A DNA stretch of 64,000 bases, from contig NC_009879.1 of the NCBI RefSeq assembly GCF_000014345.1, forward strand, positions 1,007,501 through 1,071,500. Reading direction: 5' to 3'. Under the pieces are notes generated by a model that did not search any database, was not told where the DNA came from, and was given only the letters and a program-made list of their open reading frames with translations. The position numbers and the translations under genes are program-made. This document shows positions 32,151-43,120 of the stretch, piece by piece. Positions within the stretch are counted from its first letter, which is position 1, and each line of letters starts with the position of its first letter. Origin of the DNA: Rickettsia canadensis str. McKiel. GTDB lineage: Bacteria > Pseudomonadota > Alphaproteobacteria > Rickettsiales > Rickettsiaceae.

Positions 32151-34160
32151 TATGTTCTCTACTTTGCTTTTAGCCTCTACGCACTTAGCCATAGTTACCG
32201 AATTTTTACTAATTATGTCAGTCATATAATAATTAATAGGTTCTGCAGTTATAGGCTCTTTTAATAATTTATCTTTAGATCTAAATTGAGTAAATTTATT
32301 CTCTATAATTTTACCAATACTAGCAAACACCTTATATTCTTCAGCAAGCTTAGTCCGTACTGCTTGCAAATTATTCATTCCAATATCTATTTTTAAATGA
32401 CATGCAAGCTCTTTAATAATTGCTATATCTTCTTTAGCATCTCCTACAGGCGATACTATTTTTTCTGCTATTTGTGGTCTACCTTCTAAATTTACGTAAA
32501 TGCCACTCTGCTCAGTATAAGCAGCTGCAGGCAAAATTACATCTGCATTAGTAGCACCTGCGTCCCCGTGATGTCCTTGATATACTATAAAAGCCGATTT
32601 AAATTTATTAAATTGGGCTTCATCGCTACCTAGTAAATACGCTAATTTTATTTCCTTTAATTCATCAACTGAGCTATTAAAACCGATATCAAGACCACCA
32701 ACTATAGAAGCGTGATTATGTAATATATTAAAGCCCTTCCAATCATCACGCATAATATTATATTCAGCTACTATCTTATGAATAAGCGACAATATAGCAT
32801 ATCCGTCATCTCTTACATATACACCATCACCTACTATAATTATCGGATATCTTGCTGCTTTTAAAGTTTTAGTAAACTCATGAGTACCAATGATTAACTC
32901 CTCAATAATCTTAATATCACCTCCTAAATCCTGAATTTCATAAGTTTGATTATGCCCTGCTCCTATTCTGGCTACTTTTAATGAACCTGCACGCACCCTT
33001 TGCCCTATGCGACTATTTAATATAGGTGCTATTTGTCTTGGATTTGCTCCGATTAGTAAACATAAATCTGCCTTTTCTACACCAGCAATAGTTGTATTAA
33101 ATAAATAATTTCCTCTCTCGCTTGTATCGATTTTATAGTTAAACTGATTAACACTATAATTATTACTGCCAAGTTTCTGAAGTAACATTTTTAGCATAAA
33201 CATTGCTTCAACGGATACAAAACAGCCAGCAACAGCAGCAATTTGTTTAGGATTAATAGATTTAATTTTATCAACTATCGTATTTAAAGCTTCACTCCAG
33301 CTAGCTTCTACTAATTTACCGTTTTTTCTGATATAAGGACGATCTAGACGCTGATATTTCAGCCCATCATAGCTAAAACGATTTTTATCTGAAATCCATT
33401 CTTGATTTATTTCTTCATTAACACGAGGTAATATTCTCATTACCTCATCACCTCTACTATCAATACGAATATTAGAGCCTTCAGCATCATGCATGCCTAT
33501 AGAATTTGTATGTCTTAGTTCCCATTTACGGGCTTTACAGGCATATGGCTTAGAGTTCAAAGCACCAACAGGACAAATATCAATCATATTACCGGAAATT
33601 TCTGAATCGAGAGCTTGTTCTAGATAAGATGTTACTTCCATGTGTTCTCCACGATGAATAGCGCCCATTTCTTCTATTCCCGCTATATCATTGGCAAATC
33701 TAATACATCTAGTGCATTGTATACATCTAGCCATCGCTGTTTTAATCAACGGCCCCATATATTTATCTTTAATAGACCTTTTATTTTCATAGAATCTATT
33801 AGTACCTTTACCGTATCTAAAAGCCTGATCCTGCAAATCACACTCACCGCCCTGATCACAAATAGGACAATCTAAAGGGTGGTTAATCAGAAGAAACTCC
33901 ATCACCCCTTCACGTGCTTTCTTAACCATCAGTGTATTGGTATGAATAACCATACCACTGCTGACTGGCATTGCACAAGAAGCTATAGGCTTTGGAGATT
34001 TTTCCATTTCAACCAAGCACATACGACAATTACCAGCGATTTTTAGACGCTCATGATAACAAAAATGAGGGATTTCTTTGCCTGCTTGTGTACAGGCTTG
34101 ATAAACGGTGCTACCTTCTGATACTTCTATTGCAGAGCCATCTATAGTAAGCTTTATCAT
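32130..34160 (-). CDS. nuoG: NADH-quinone oxidoreductase subunit G
   Basis: This 676 aa iron-sulfur subunit carries the N1b 2Fe-2S ligands Cys34, 45, 48 and 62. The N5 ligands are His94 with Cys98, 101 and 107 (HPLDCPICDQGGECD), and the N4 cysteines start at Cys146 (CIQCTRC). A molybdopterin-oxidoreductase-like domain without cofactor follows. It relays electrons from NuoEF to NuoI. The length is typical of alphaproteobacterial and mitochondrial forms and shorter than enteric NuoG. The last few residues lie in a palindromic element. The start MIKLTIDG fits the family. Confidence 0.95.
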   Translation of the reverse strand: MIKLTIDGSAIEVSEGSTVYQACTQAGKEIPHFCYHERLKIAGNCRMCLVEMEKSPKPIASCAMPVSSGMVIHTNTLMVKKAREGVMEFLLINHPLDCPICDQGGECDLQDQAFRYGKGTNRFYENKRSIKDKYMGPLIKTAMARCIQCTRCIRFANDIAGIEEMGAIHRGEHMEVTSYLEQALDSEISGNMIDICPVGALNSKPYACKARKWELRHTNSIGMHDAEGSNIRIDSRGDEVMRILPRVNEEINQEWISDKNRFSYDGLKYQRLDRPYIRKNGKLVEASWSEALNTIVDKIKSINPKQIAAVAGCFVSVEAMFMLKMLLQKLGSNNYSVNQFNYKIDTSERGNYLFNTTIAGVEKADLCLLIGANPRQIAPILNSRIGQRVRAGSLKVARIGAGHNQTYEIQDLGGDIKIIEELIIGTHEFTKTLKAARYPIIIVGDGVYVRDDGYAILSLIHKIVAEYNIMRDDWKGFNILHNHASIVGGLDIGFNSSVDELKEIKLAYLLGSDEAQFNKFKSAFIVYQGHHGDAGATNADVILPAAAYTEQSGIYVNLEGRPQIAEKIVSPVGDAKEDIAIIKELACHLKIDIGMNNLQAVRTKLAEEYKVFASIGKIIENKFTQFRSKDKLLKEPITAEPINYYMTDIISKNSVTMAKCVEAKSKVENIKYHTAT

Positions 34161-34220
34161 CTTTTGTTTATCCCCAGTAGCAAATTACAAAAGCAATTTG
34201 CTAATGCTTTAAAAGTTGTA

Positions 34221-34255
34221 CAAATCAAGCTTGAAATGCTTCTTTGCTTGATTTG
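34221..34255 (-). terminator. Hairpin between the DUF4870-like gene and nuoG
   Basis: CAAATCAAGC (34221-34230) pairs perfectly with GCTTGATTTG (34246-34255), with a 15-base loop. On the minus strand it lies between the stop at 34333 and the nuoG start. The tail is only weakly U-rich, so terminator function is tentative. Confidence 0.4.
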
Positions 34256-34332
34256 GAAATAAATTTTTAAAAAAATCATTATTTTTTACAATTTTTCCAA
34301 ATAGTATATTATATAATAATGCGCTATTCGTA

Positions 34333-34689
34333 TTATTTTATCCAATAAGTCATAGGGTTTGGATAAGCTTGATCTTCTATCATATACTTAAAACCGATGG
34401 CAATACGAATTATATACCAAACTGCCAATGCAAAGTACAATACTACTCCAAGAATGATAAATGTAAATATGAAACATACAATCCACCCAAGAACTCCAAG
34501 ACAAAAAGTACGCAATAGAAATACATAATGGCTAATAGCACAATTATCCCCTTTATCTTTATTGAAATATACAAAAAATACTCCAATTAATGGCAATATC
34601 GGAGCTACTATCCCGCATAGATATAATATATATACTACAATTAAATTTTTCTTACCGCTCTCAACATATTCTTTAAGATGCCTATCCAT
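34333..34689 (-). CDS. DUF4870-like small membrane protein
   Basis: This 118 aa protein has three hydrophobic segments (about residues 17-43, 56-72 and 74-95). The C-terminal motif FKYMIEDQAYPNPMTYWI is characteristic of small alphaproteobacterial membrane proteins in the DUF4870-like group. No biochemical role is known. The ATG at 34689 has a strong Shine-Dalgarno AAGGAGG seven bases upstream, which supports expression and this start. It lies upstream of nuoG on the same strand, with a hairpin between them. Confidence 0.8.
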   Translation of the reverse strand: MDRHLKEYVESGKKNLIVVYILYLCGIVAPILPLIGVFFVYFNKDKGDNCAISHYVFLLRTFCLGVLGWIVCFIFTFIILGVVLYFALAVWYIIRIAIGFKYMIEDQAYPNPMTYWIK

Positions 34690-34701
34690 ATGTTTACCTC
34701 C

Positions 34702-34885
34702 TTATGTCATTCCCTGTAGGTGGGTAATACAGAAAAAATCTTTACCTAAATCTTTCCAATCAGGATTGATTGTTTCTATGAATTTTATTTTCCAACCATA
34801 ATTCCATTTTTTTAATGCTTTTTCTCTAGCAAGTCCTTCTTTAAGATCAGCAAATTCTTCGTATATACAAGCTTTATAATATTAT
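34702..34885 (-). pseudogene. 3' remnant of a GIY-YIG nuclease-like gene
   Basis: The minus frame reads YKACIYEEFADLKEGLAREKALKKWNYGWKIKFIETINPDWKDL, the C-terminal half of small GIY-YIG (UPF0213-like) proteins (REKALKKW...K..LIE..NP.W.DL). The GIY-YIG catalytic part is missing upstream, where only AT-rich sequence remains to about 35020. The end (GMT stop) runs into a GTCATTCCC element, and the stop abuts the ribosome-binding site of the next gene. The rest of this gap (35020-35058) holds another CCCGCCTACGTGGCAATGAC repeat end. Confidence 0.7.
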
Positions 34886-35058
34886 ATTTTACTGTAAATC
34901 ACTTAATCACTTTTTTTTGCTTATGTTCATAAGCACGACACAGTATATTATAGTAATACCAATATACAAAGTACCATTACGATCAAAACATAATATTATG
35001 TACCCAACATTATTTTTGCTTTACTGTTTTCTAGATTCCCGCCTACGTGGCAATGACA

Positions 35059-37692
35059 TCATTTCAAACTCTCTATCACAAAATGCATAATACTTCCATG
35101 CTTTATATAATTAATCTCATTATCCGTAAATATTTGCAATATTAAATCTATTGTCTGAGTCGCTCCGTTTTGTTTTTTTATCACGCATTTAACAGGATTA
35201 TAAGGTCTTATATGCTCATTTAAGCCTATAATATCAATAGATTCCGATCCATCTAACTTTAAATCTAACCTTGTATTGTTACCGGTAAAAGTTAGCGGTA
35301 AAATACCCATACCTACTAAATTTGAACGATGTATTCGCTCAAAACTCTCAGCAATCACTGCCTTTACACCAAGCAGTTGCGACCCCTTTGCTGCCCAGTC
35401 TCTTGATGAACCACTACCATACTCTTTACCTGCAAAAATCACTACCGGTGTGTTATGCTCTTTATAGTCCATAGCTGCATCATAAATAGTTTGCTGCGTA
35501 CCACTTAACTGGTTTATAGTAAAACCACCTTCTACACCTTTACACATCTCATTTTTTATACGGATATTAGCAAATGTGCCACGCATCATTACTTCATGGT
35601 TTCCTCTACGTGATCCGTAAGAGTTAAAATATAGAGGCTCTATATGATGATCTATTAAATATTTCGCAGCAGGACTAGTGTTACTAATACTGCCTGCTGG
35701 TGAAATATGATCGGTAGTAATAGAATCACCGAAAATAGCTAAAATTCGTGCAGATTTTATGTCTTTTATATTAGTCTTGCTGCCCATCTCCTTAAAATAA
35801 GGCGGATTATTAATATAGGTACTATTCTTATTCCAGTTATAAGTAGCACTAGTAGTAACCTGTAAATCTTTCCATTCTTTTGTTCCAGTAAATATATCAG
35901 AATATTTTTCTATAAACATAGAGGAATTAATTGAATTTGCAATAACGTTATCTATCTCTTCCTTGCTTGGCCAAATATCTTTTAAATAAATATTTTTTTC
36001 TATCGGTTGACTATTTAAATCTATATTAAGAGTGCCGCTAAGTGCGTATGCTACAACTAAAATAGGCGAGCAGAGATAACTTGCTTTAGTAAGTGGATTA
36101 ATTCGTCCTTCAAAATTTCTATTACCTGATAAAACGGCAGCAACAACTAACCCGTTTTTGTTAATAGTTTCCTCTATTTCCGGATTTAGAGATCCGGAAT
36201 TACCGATACAAGTAGTACAGCCGTAACCTACTAAGTTAAACCCCAATTCATCTAAATATTTATCAAGACCGCTAAGCTTCAAATATTCTGTTACAACTTT
36301 TGAACCTGGAGCAAGAGAAGTTTTAACCCAAGGCTTTACATTTAATCCGTGTTCTAGTGCTTTTTTAGCAAGAAGTGCTGCACCGATCATAACACTAGGA
36401 TTTGAGGTATTAGTACAGCTAGTAATCGCTGCAATTACTACATCACCGTTACCGATTTTATAACTCTGATTTGCTACGAGATATTTTTTATCAACGTCTT
36501 TATTTTCTATAGCAAAATTCGGTAATTCTTGTTTAAAATTATTTGCTACATCGTTTAAATTTTTCCTATCTTGCGGACGTTTCGGACCGGCTAAAGAACT
36601 TTGTACTTTCGATAAATCTAGCTCTAACACCTCGGTATATTCTAGCGTTTCCGAAGAATCATACCAAAGATTTTGCATTTTAGCATACTCTTCTACTAAT
36701 TTAATTTGTGCTTTTTCTCTTCCTGTTAGTTCTAGATACTTTATTGTTTCATGATCAATCGGAAAAAAGCCGCAAGTTGCACCGTATTCAGGCGACATAT
36801 TAGAAATAGTTGCACGATCGGAAATCGTTAGATTTTTAAGCCCTTCACCGAAAAACTCAACAAATTTACCTACTACTTTTTTCTTACGTAGCAATTCAGT
36901 AACAGTTAGAACTAAATCGGTTGCAGTAACAATACCAGTTAATTTACCGGTGAGTTTCACTCCAATTACCTCCGGTAAGATCATAGTAAGAGGTTGACCA
37001 AGCATTGCAGCTTCCGCCTCTATGCCACCAACTCCCCAACCAAGTACCGATAACCCGTTTACCATAGTTGTATGGCTATCCGTTCCAACTAAACTATCAG
37101 GATAAGCAAGTCCGTCTTTATGCCACACAACTTTTGCTAAATACTCTAAATTTACCTGATGGCAAATACCAGTACCTGGCGGCACTACTTTGAAATTATT
37201 AAATGCTTGCTGCCCCCATTTAAGAAATGCATAACGCTCTATATTACGTTTCATTTCCATTTGAACATTTTTATCGAATGAATCCTTAGCTGCATAAGAA
37301 TCAACGCTTACGGAATGGTCTATTACCAAATCAACAGGAATAAGCGGGTTAATTTTTAACGGATCACCTTCTATGTTCTTCATCGCATCACGCATAGCTG
37401 CCAAATCTACAATAGCAGGCACACCGGTAAAATCCTGCATCAAAACTCTTGCCGGCATAAAATCTATTTCTACATCAGATTTTTTAGTTTTTAGCCACTC
37501 TTTAAATGCAAGTAAGTTTTGCTTTGAACCATTAGAACGTAATACATTCTCGAATAACACTCTTAAACTATATGGAAACTTTTTTAATGGGAAATCGATA
37601 TCATCTGCAGCTTTATTTATATCGTAAATTTTATATAAAATATTATCGACTGGTAATTCTTTCAGATATTCTGAATTATGCACTTTTTGCAT
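35059..37692 (-). CDS. acnA: Aconitate hydratase
   Basis: This 877 aa enzyme is of the AcnA/IRP1 type. It interconverts citrate and isocitrate in the TCA cycle. Cluster ligands are the Cys in AITSCTNTSNPSVMIGA and the pair in GCTTCIGNSG, and the swivelling C-terminal domain carries the substrate-binding GSRRGNHEVMMRGTFANIR and AGKEYGSGSSRDWAAKG. All active-site motifs are present. The rickettsial TCA cycle runs on host glutamate and pyruvate, so this enzyme is central. It is a single gene flanked by palindromic elements on both sides. Confidence 0.97.
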   Translation of the reverse strand: MQKVHNSEYLKELPVDNILYKIYDINKAADDIDFPLKKFPYSLRVLFENVLRSNGSKQNLLAFKEWLKTKKSDVEIDFMPARVLMQDFTGVPAIVDLAAMRDAMKNIEGDPLKINPLIPVDLVIDHSVSVDSYAAKDSFDKNVQMEMKRNIERYAFLKWGQQAFNNFKVVPPGTGICHQVNLEYLAKVVWHKDGLAYPDSLVGTDSHTTMVNGLSVLGWGVGGIEAEAAMLGQPLTMILPEVIGVKLTGKLTGIVTATDLVLTVTELLRKKKVVGKFVEFFGEGLKNLTISDRATISNMSPEYGATCGFFPIDHETIKYLELTGREKAQIKLVEEYAKMQNLWYDSSETLEYTEVLELDLSKVQSSLAGPKRPQDRKNLNDVANNFKQELPNFAIENKDVDKKYLVANQSYKIGNGDVVIAAITSCTNTSNPSVMIGAALLAKKALEHGLNVKPWVKTSLAPGSKVVTEYLKLSGLDKYLDELGFNLVGYGCTTCIGNSGSLNPEIEETINKNGLVVAAVLSGNRNFEGRINPLTKASYLCSPILVVAYALSGTLNIDLNSQPIEKNIYLKDIWPSKEEIDNVIANSINSSMFIEKYSDIFTGTKEWKDLQVTTSATYNWNKNSTYINNPPYFKEMGSKTNIKDIKSARILAIFGDSITTDHISPAGSISNTSPAAKYLIDHHIEPLYFNSYGSRRGNHEVMMRGTFANIRIKNEMCKGVEGGFTINQLSGTQQTIYDAAMDYKEHNTPVVIFAGKEYGSGSSRDWAAKGSQLLGVKAVIAESFERIHRSNLVGMGILPLTFTGNNTRLDLKLDGSESIDIIGLNEHIRPYNPVKCVIKKQNGATQTIDLILQIFTDNEINYIKHGSIMHFVIESLK

Positions 37693-37729
37693 GCGTTCCT
37701 CATTCTAATATTCATTATTTGGTACTTAG

Positions 37730-37835
37730 TGGCATTGCCGCTATGTCATTGCCACGTAGGCGTTGTTGCGTGGATCGATTTTCCGTTGTCATCCCACGAC
37801 TTAACCACGGTATCCAATAAAATTTGACTACTAAA
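37730..37835. repeat. Palindromic element fragments between atpC and acnA
   Basis: ATGTCATTGCCACGTAGGCG, GTTGTTGCGTGGATCGATTTTCCGTTGTCATCC, CACGACTTAACCACGGTATCC and AATAAAA follow one another. They combine the GTTGCATGGATC and CGACTTGATCGCGG families in a single gap. Confidence 0.65.
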
Positions 37836-37840
37836 TTTGT

Positions 37841-38155
37841 TTAAAGATCGAGAAGCTTAGTTGCTATTTCCGCTTCACTTAAATTCGTAACATTGATAGC
37901 TATTTCTGTAGCTATATTAATATAACTTCCTGCTACTTCAGTTACGCCGCCGGAAATAAGATAAGTGTTTTTGGGTTTATGCATATCATCTATATAAACC
38001 TGCACTAAACCAGTTTTCAAACTAACAAGCATCGGAGTGTGACTTGGCAACACCCCAAACATACCATCATCACCAGGTAGCGTTACCATTTTAGCTTGCT
38101 TTTCAAATGCAATACTTAAAGGAGTAATTATTTTAACGATAATTGTTTCATTCAT
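37841..38155 (-). CDS. atpC: ATP synthase F1 epsilon subunit
   Basis: This 104 aa protein starts [17 protein letters not shown] and contains the [26 protein letters not shown] beta-sandwich segment typical of epsilon. I chose the ATG at 38155, preceded by AAGGA 12 bases upstream, not the in-frame ATG at 38251. The upstream extension only translates a palindromic element and overlaps atpD. The C-terminal helical domain is short ([12 protein letters not shown]), so the inhibitory helix pair seen in enteric epsilon is mostly missing. It belongs to the rotor stalk of ATP synthase and is the last gene of the operon. Confidence 0.93.
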   Translation of the reverse strand: MNETIIVKIITPLSIAFEKQAKMVTLPGDDGMFGVLPSHTPMLVSLKTGLVQVYIDDMHKPKNTYLISGGVTEVAGSYINIATEIAINVTNLSEAEIATKLLDL

Positions 38156-38167
38156 ATTTTGATTTAT

Positions 38168-38246
38168 CCTTAATGTCATCCCGTGGCTTACTACGGGATG
38201 ACACACAAAAGAGCTGGATTCCCACCTACGTGGGCATGACATCAAC
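38168..38246. repeat. Palindromic element between atpD and atpC
   Basis: TGTCATCCCGT (38174-38184) pairs with ACGGGATGACA (38193-38203), and a CCCACCTACGTGGGCATGACATC end follows. It occupies nearly the whole gap between atpD and the true atpC start. Confidence 0.7.
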
Positions 38247-38247
38247 A

Positions 38248-39684
<1,437 letters not shown>

Positions 39685-39689
39685 TCAGG

Positions 39690-39770
39690 TTTGTTATTCC
39701 GTGGCTTGACCACGGGGCTCCAAATAAAAAAGACTAGATCCCGTCGTCAAGCCACGGAGATGATACAGCC
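39690..39770. repeat. Palindromic element between atpG and atpD
   Basis: CCGTGGCTTGAC (39699-39710) is perfectly complementary to GTCAAGCCACGG (39746-39757). The loop contains AGACTAGATCCCG. It fills the 107-base gap. Confidence 0.75.
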
Positions 39771-39776
39771 TTATAT

Positions 39777-40643
39777 CTAAACAGCCTCAGAACCGGCTAT
39801 AATCTCTATCAACTCCTTAGTAATAATAGCCTGTCTTGATCTATTCAGCTTTAAAACTAACTTGCTTATTAAATCATTAGCATTATTTGTTGCATTTTCC
39901 ATAGCAGTCATTCTTGCCCCTTCCTCGCTTGCTCTATTTTGCAGCAGAGCATAATTTATTTGGGAATTAACATATAAACTAATCAAGTTAGAAATTAAAG
40001 TTTCTCCTTCATACTCATAATGATATTTTTTTACTGTAGAATCATCCTTAGATTTTTCTACCGGTAAAATCTGTTGTCTAGTCATAATTTGAGTCATTGC
40101 GTTTTTAAATTTGTTAAAATATATAACACAATTACTAACTTCCAAATTGTAGGCTGCCGACATAATTTTTTGTTTTACTTGTAAGATTAGTTTTTCATCA
40201 TGAATTTTGGATAACTCAAAATAACTATCAATATAATTTGCATACTGCCTTTTTAGTGCCTCGTAACCTTTTTTCCCAATAATAATAAGTTTTATTTGTT
40301 TACCTTTATTTTCTAAATCTTTAATATCATTCTTAACTTGCTTAATTATGTTGTAATTAAACGTTCCGCATAAACCACGCTGTGATGTCATCACTATCAA
40401 TAGATTTACTTTATTTGGTACGGTATTAAAAAATTTTTGTCCTTCTATAGATAGCTCATACATATCAATTGCTAATATAGCAGACATCATTTTACTAATA
40501 GCCTCAATATAAAAATTTGAATTTGCTATTTGACTCTTTATTTTTGTCATCTTAGAAGCTGATACTAGTTGCATTGCTTTAGTAATCTTTTGTGTAGATT
40601 TAACGCTTTTAATTCTAGTTCTTAACTGCTTTAAATTTGACAT
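39777..40643 (-). CDS. atpG: ATP synthase F1 gamma subunit
   Basis: This 288 aa central shaft subunit has conserved N-terminal (LRTRIKSVKSTQKITKAMQLVSASKM) and C-terminal (ASEEGARMTAMENATNNANDLISKL) helices that form the coiled coil inside the alpha-beta hexamer. SQRGLCGTFNYNI is the conserved middle motif. The length is normal for the family. It couples proton flow to rotary catalysis. Confidence 0.96.
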   Translation of the reverse strand: MSNLKQLRTRIKSVKSTQKITKAMQLVSASKMTKIKSQIANSNFYIEAISKMMSAILAIDMYELSIEGQKFFNTVPNKVNLLIVMTSQRGLCGTFNYNIIKQVKNDIKDLENKGKQIKLIIIGKKGYEALKRQYANYIDSYFELSKIHDEKLILQVKQKIMSAAYNLEVSNCVIYFNKFKNAMTQIMTRQQILPVEKSKDDSTVKKYHYEYEGETLISNLISLYVNSQINYALLQNRASEEGARMTAMENATNNANDLISKLVLKLNRSRQAIITKELIEIIAGSEAV

Positions 40644-40689
40644 ATACTTTTAGTTATTTTAAATTCTAATTCCTAGCCAAAAGCTATAC

Positions 40690-40730
40690 TGCTGATGTCA
40701 TTCACACGAAAGCTGGAATGACATAGAGTG
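40690..40730. repeat. Short palindrome between atpA and atpG
   Basis: ATGTCATTC (40695-40703) pairs perfectly with GAATGACAT (40716-40724) around ACACGAAAGCTG. It is a short element of the GTCATTCC type. Confidence 0.65.
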
Positions 40731-40750
40731 CAAGAATAACATTATGCTAA

Positions 40751-42289
40751 TTAACTAGCTTTAATAAAAGCCTTAACAAAATTTTCTAAAAATGTTTTTA
40801 GTTTCTGCTCAGTTTCTTCAGTTATACGTTTCTCGTTTTTTATTGATTCCAAAATATCGTTTTTATTTAACCGTATTTCTGTAAGCATTTTATCTTCAAA
40901 TTCCTTTACTTTCTGAAGCGGTACATCATGTAAATATTTCTTAGTGCCGACATAAATACTTACTATTTGCTCTTCTACCGGAAAAGGATGATATTGTGCT
41001 TGTTTTAATATCTCAACTAATCTCTTACCATGATCGATTTGTGCTTTAGTTGTAGGGTCTAGATCTGATTCAAATTGTGAGAAAGACTCAAGCTCTCTAA
41101 ATTGAGCAAGTTCTAGCTTTACCGAACCTGCCACTTGCTTCATAGCTTTTATTTGTGCTGCAGAACCAACTCGGCTTACTGAAATACCAACATTAACAGC
41201 TGGTCTTATGCCTTTATAAAATAACTCACTTTCTAAAAAGATTTGTCCATCGGTAATTGAAATAACATTTGTCGGGATGTATGCGGATACATCACCTGCT
41301 TGCGTCTCGATTATAGGAAGTGCCGTAAGTGAACCACTACCTTTTGCATCAGACATTTTAGCCGCTCGTTCAAGCAATCTTGAATGCAAGAAAAATATGT
41401 CACCTGGGTAAGCTTCTCGCCCAGGCGGCCTTCTAAGTAATAATGAGATTTGTCTATATGCTACAGCATGCTTACTTAAATCATCATAAATAATAAGTGC
41501 ATGCATGCCGTTATCACGAAAATATTCACCCATGCTACAGGCAGAATAAGGGGCAATGAATTGAAGAGCAGCAGCTTCTGATGCAGTAGCTGCAATAACA
41601 ATTGTATATCCCATTGCTCCAGCAGCTTCTAGTTTTCTTACTATCTGTGCAACACTTGATCTTTTTTGCCCAATAGCTACATAAATACAATAAATTTTAT
41701 CGTGTTCATTAGTAAGTAAATGAGCTTGTTTTTGATTAATAATAGTATCGACGGCTATAGCCGTTTTTCCAGTTTGTCTGTCACCTATTATTAGTTCTCT
41801 TTGTCCTCTGCCTATCGGAATTAAAGAATCAATAGCCTTTATACCAGTCTGCACAGGTTCACTAACACTTGCTCTTTCTATTATCCCCGGAGCTTTCACT
41901 TCAATATTTCTGTACTCTTTACTTGCAATATCACCTTTTCCGTCAATAGGGTTACCAAAAACATCAACAACGCGACCAAGCAAAGCTTTTCCTACCGGTA
42001 CTGCTAAGACTTCTTTGATTCTTTTAACATTATCGCCTTGCTGTACTTGGTTATCATCCCCCATAATTACAGCACTGACGCTATCATTTTCCAAATTTAA
42101 AACAAGACCCTTAACACCGGATTTAAATTCTACTACTTCACCAGATTTTACATTAGCAAGACCATAAATTTTAGCTATACCGTCACCGACAGTTATTACC
42201 TGCCCTACTTCCTCAAGTTCACTTAAGCAATTAATATTAGCTATTTCCTTTTGTAATATTTCAGCTACTTCAATAGGCTTTAGTTTCAT
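40751..42289 (-). CDS. atpA: ATP synthase F1 alpha subunit
   Basis: This 512 aa regulatory nucleotide-binding subunit has the P-loop GDRQTGKT (residues 169-176), the [28 protein letters not shown] segment, and [14 protein letters not shown] with the arginine finger. The N-terminal helix for delta binding is present ([14 protein letters not shown]). It is full length with no lost motif. It follows atpH after a 124-base repeat-bearing gap. Confidence 0.98.
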   Translation of the reverse strand: MKLKPIEVAEILQKEIANINCLSELEEVGQVITVGDGIAKIYGLANVKSGEVVEFKSGVKGLVLNLENDSVSAVIMGDDNQVQQGDNVKRIKEVLAVPVGKALLGRVVDVFGNPIDGKGDIASKEYRNIEVKAPGIIERASVSEPVQTGIKAIDSLIPIGRGQRELIIGDRQTGKTAIAVDTIINQKQAHLLTNEHDKIYCIYVAIGQKRSSVAQIVRKLEAAGAMGYTIVIAATASEAAALQFIAPYSACSMGEYFRDNGMHALIIYDDLSKHAVAYRQISLLLRRPPGREAYPGDIFFLHSRLLERAAKMSDAKGSGSLTALPIIETQAGDVSAYIPTNVISITDGQIFLESELFYKGIRPAVNVGISVSRVGSAAQIKAMKQVAGSVKLELAQFRELESFSQFESDLDPTTKAQIDHGKRLVEILKQAQYHPFPVEEQIVSIYVGTKKYLHDVPLQKVKEFEDKMLTEIRLNKNDILESIKNEKRITEETEQKLKTFLENFVKAFIKAS

Positions 42290-42309
42290 GTGGTTTACGT
42301 CTCCCTAAA

Positions 42310-42410
42310 TGCACATTGTCATCCCACACGACTGGATCGTGGGGTCTAGTAAAATTAACTACTATAAGTTGTTTTCTTAATACAGTGGACAAACCATGGT
42401 ATGACAACAA
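42310..42410. repeat. Palindromic element between atpH and atpA
   Basis: GTCATCCCACACGACTGGATCG opens and GTGGACAAACCATGGTATGACAAC closes an element with TAGTAAAATTA and AAGTTGTTTTCTTAATAC inside. It aligns with 5392-5497 and 49920-50030. Confidence 0.7.
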
Positions 42411-42413
42411 TAT

Positions 42414-42968
42414 TCAAGTATTAATATTAACTTTCTTTAAAACTTTCGTTATTTTATCTAAACTACCTTTTATTGAGTAATCTTGCAACATACTATCATA
42501 TTTAATTACAATACCACCAATAATATTGCTATCTATATCAAATAATATTTCTGTTTTTTGATTTAATTCTTTTTCTATATGAGACTTAATCCACTCTTGC
42601 TCTTTAGGTTTTAACTTATTTGCAGAAATAACCTGAACTATCTTTATATTTTTACTTTCACATAGTAACTTATTAAATACACTTATTATATCTGATAAGA
42701 TAGTCATGCGGAAATTTTTTATTAATAATAATAAAAAATTATATACTATTGTATTAATTTTGGTATTTTTTGCTAACGAATTGATTGCCTTAATTTTATC
42801 ATTCTTATTGACTATAGGAGAAAATAAGAACTCTCTAATATCAACATTATCGGTAATTATACTATTTATAGAGGTGATTTCCTCAAATACCTTATCCTGA
42901 ATATTATCAACCATAGCATTATTAAATAAAGCTATGGTATAATTCCCTATTAAATTATTTTTATTCAT
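42414..42968 (-). CDS. atpH: ATP synthase F1 delta subunit
   Basis: This 184 aa subunit of the OSCP/delta family joins F1 to the peripheral stalk. The N-terminal six-helix domain begins [27 protein letters not shown], and the C-terminal part contains the usual [31 protein letters not shown] motif. I chose the ATG at 42968, which has AGAAG upstream. An in-frame ATG at 43058 would add 30 residues ([12 protein letters not shown]...) that are not part of the family. It is the first gene of atpHAGDC; the F0 genes are not in the window. Confidence 0.93.
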   Translation of the reverse strand: MNKNNLIGNYTIALFNNAMVDNIQDKVFEEITSINSIITDNVDIREFLFSPIVNKNDKIKAINSLAKNTKINTIVYNFLLLLIKNFRMTILSDIISVFNKLLCESKNIKIVQVISANKLKPKEQEWIKSHIEKELNQKTEILFDIDSNIIGGIVIKYDSMLQDYSIKGSLDKITKVLKKVNINT

Positions 42969-43029
42969 ATATACTTCTTTTCTTTTAAATGTAGTATTTA
43001 TAGTCCTTTTAAAAGAAGTTTTAAATAAA

Positions 43030-43090
43030 AGGTATTTGATATGAAAAGTGGTTTCCATCTCAAATACAAAATTAATTTATGTTTTTATTT
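43030..43090 (+). repeat. Short GGTTTCCATC repeat upstream of atpH
   Basis: GATATGAAAAGTGGTTTCCATC followed by CAAATACAAAATTAATTTATG has the same layout as 26160-26215 and 15962-16010. It lies between lpdA and atpH. Confidence 0.4.
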
Positions 43091-43120
43091 TTCTTACTTC
43101 ATAAATTTCATTTACTTGGA

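Noticed and set aside
42969-43058. Upstream in-frame ATG for atpH
   Set aside because: The extension has no family similarity, and the ATG at 42968 has an AGAAG site.
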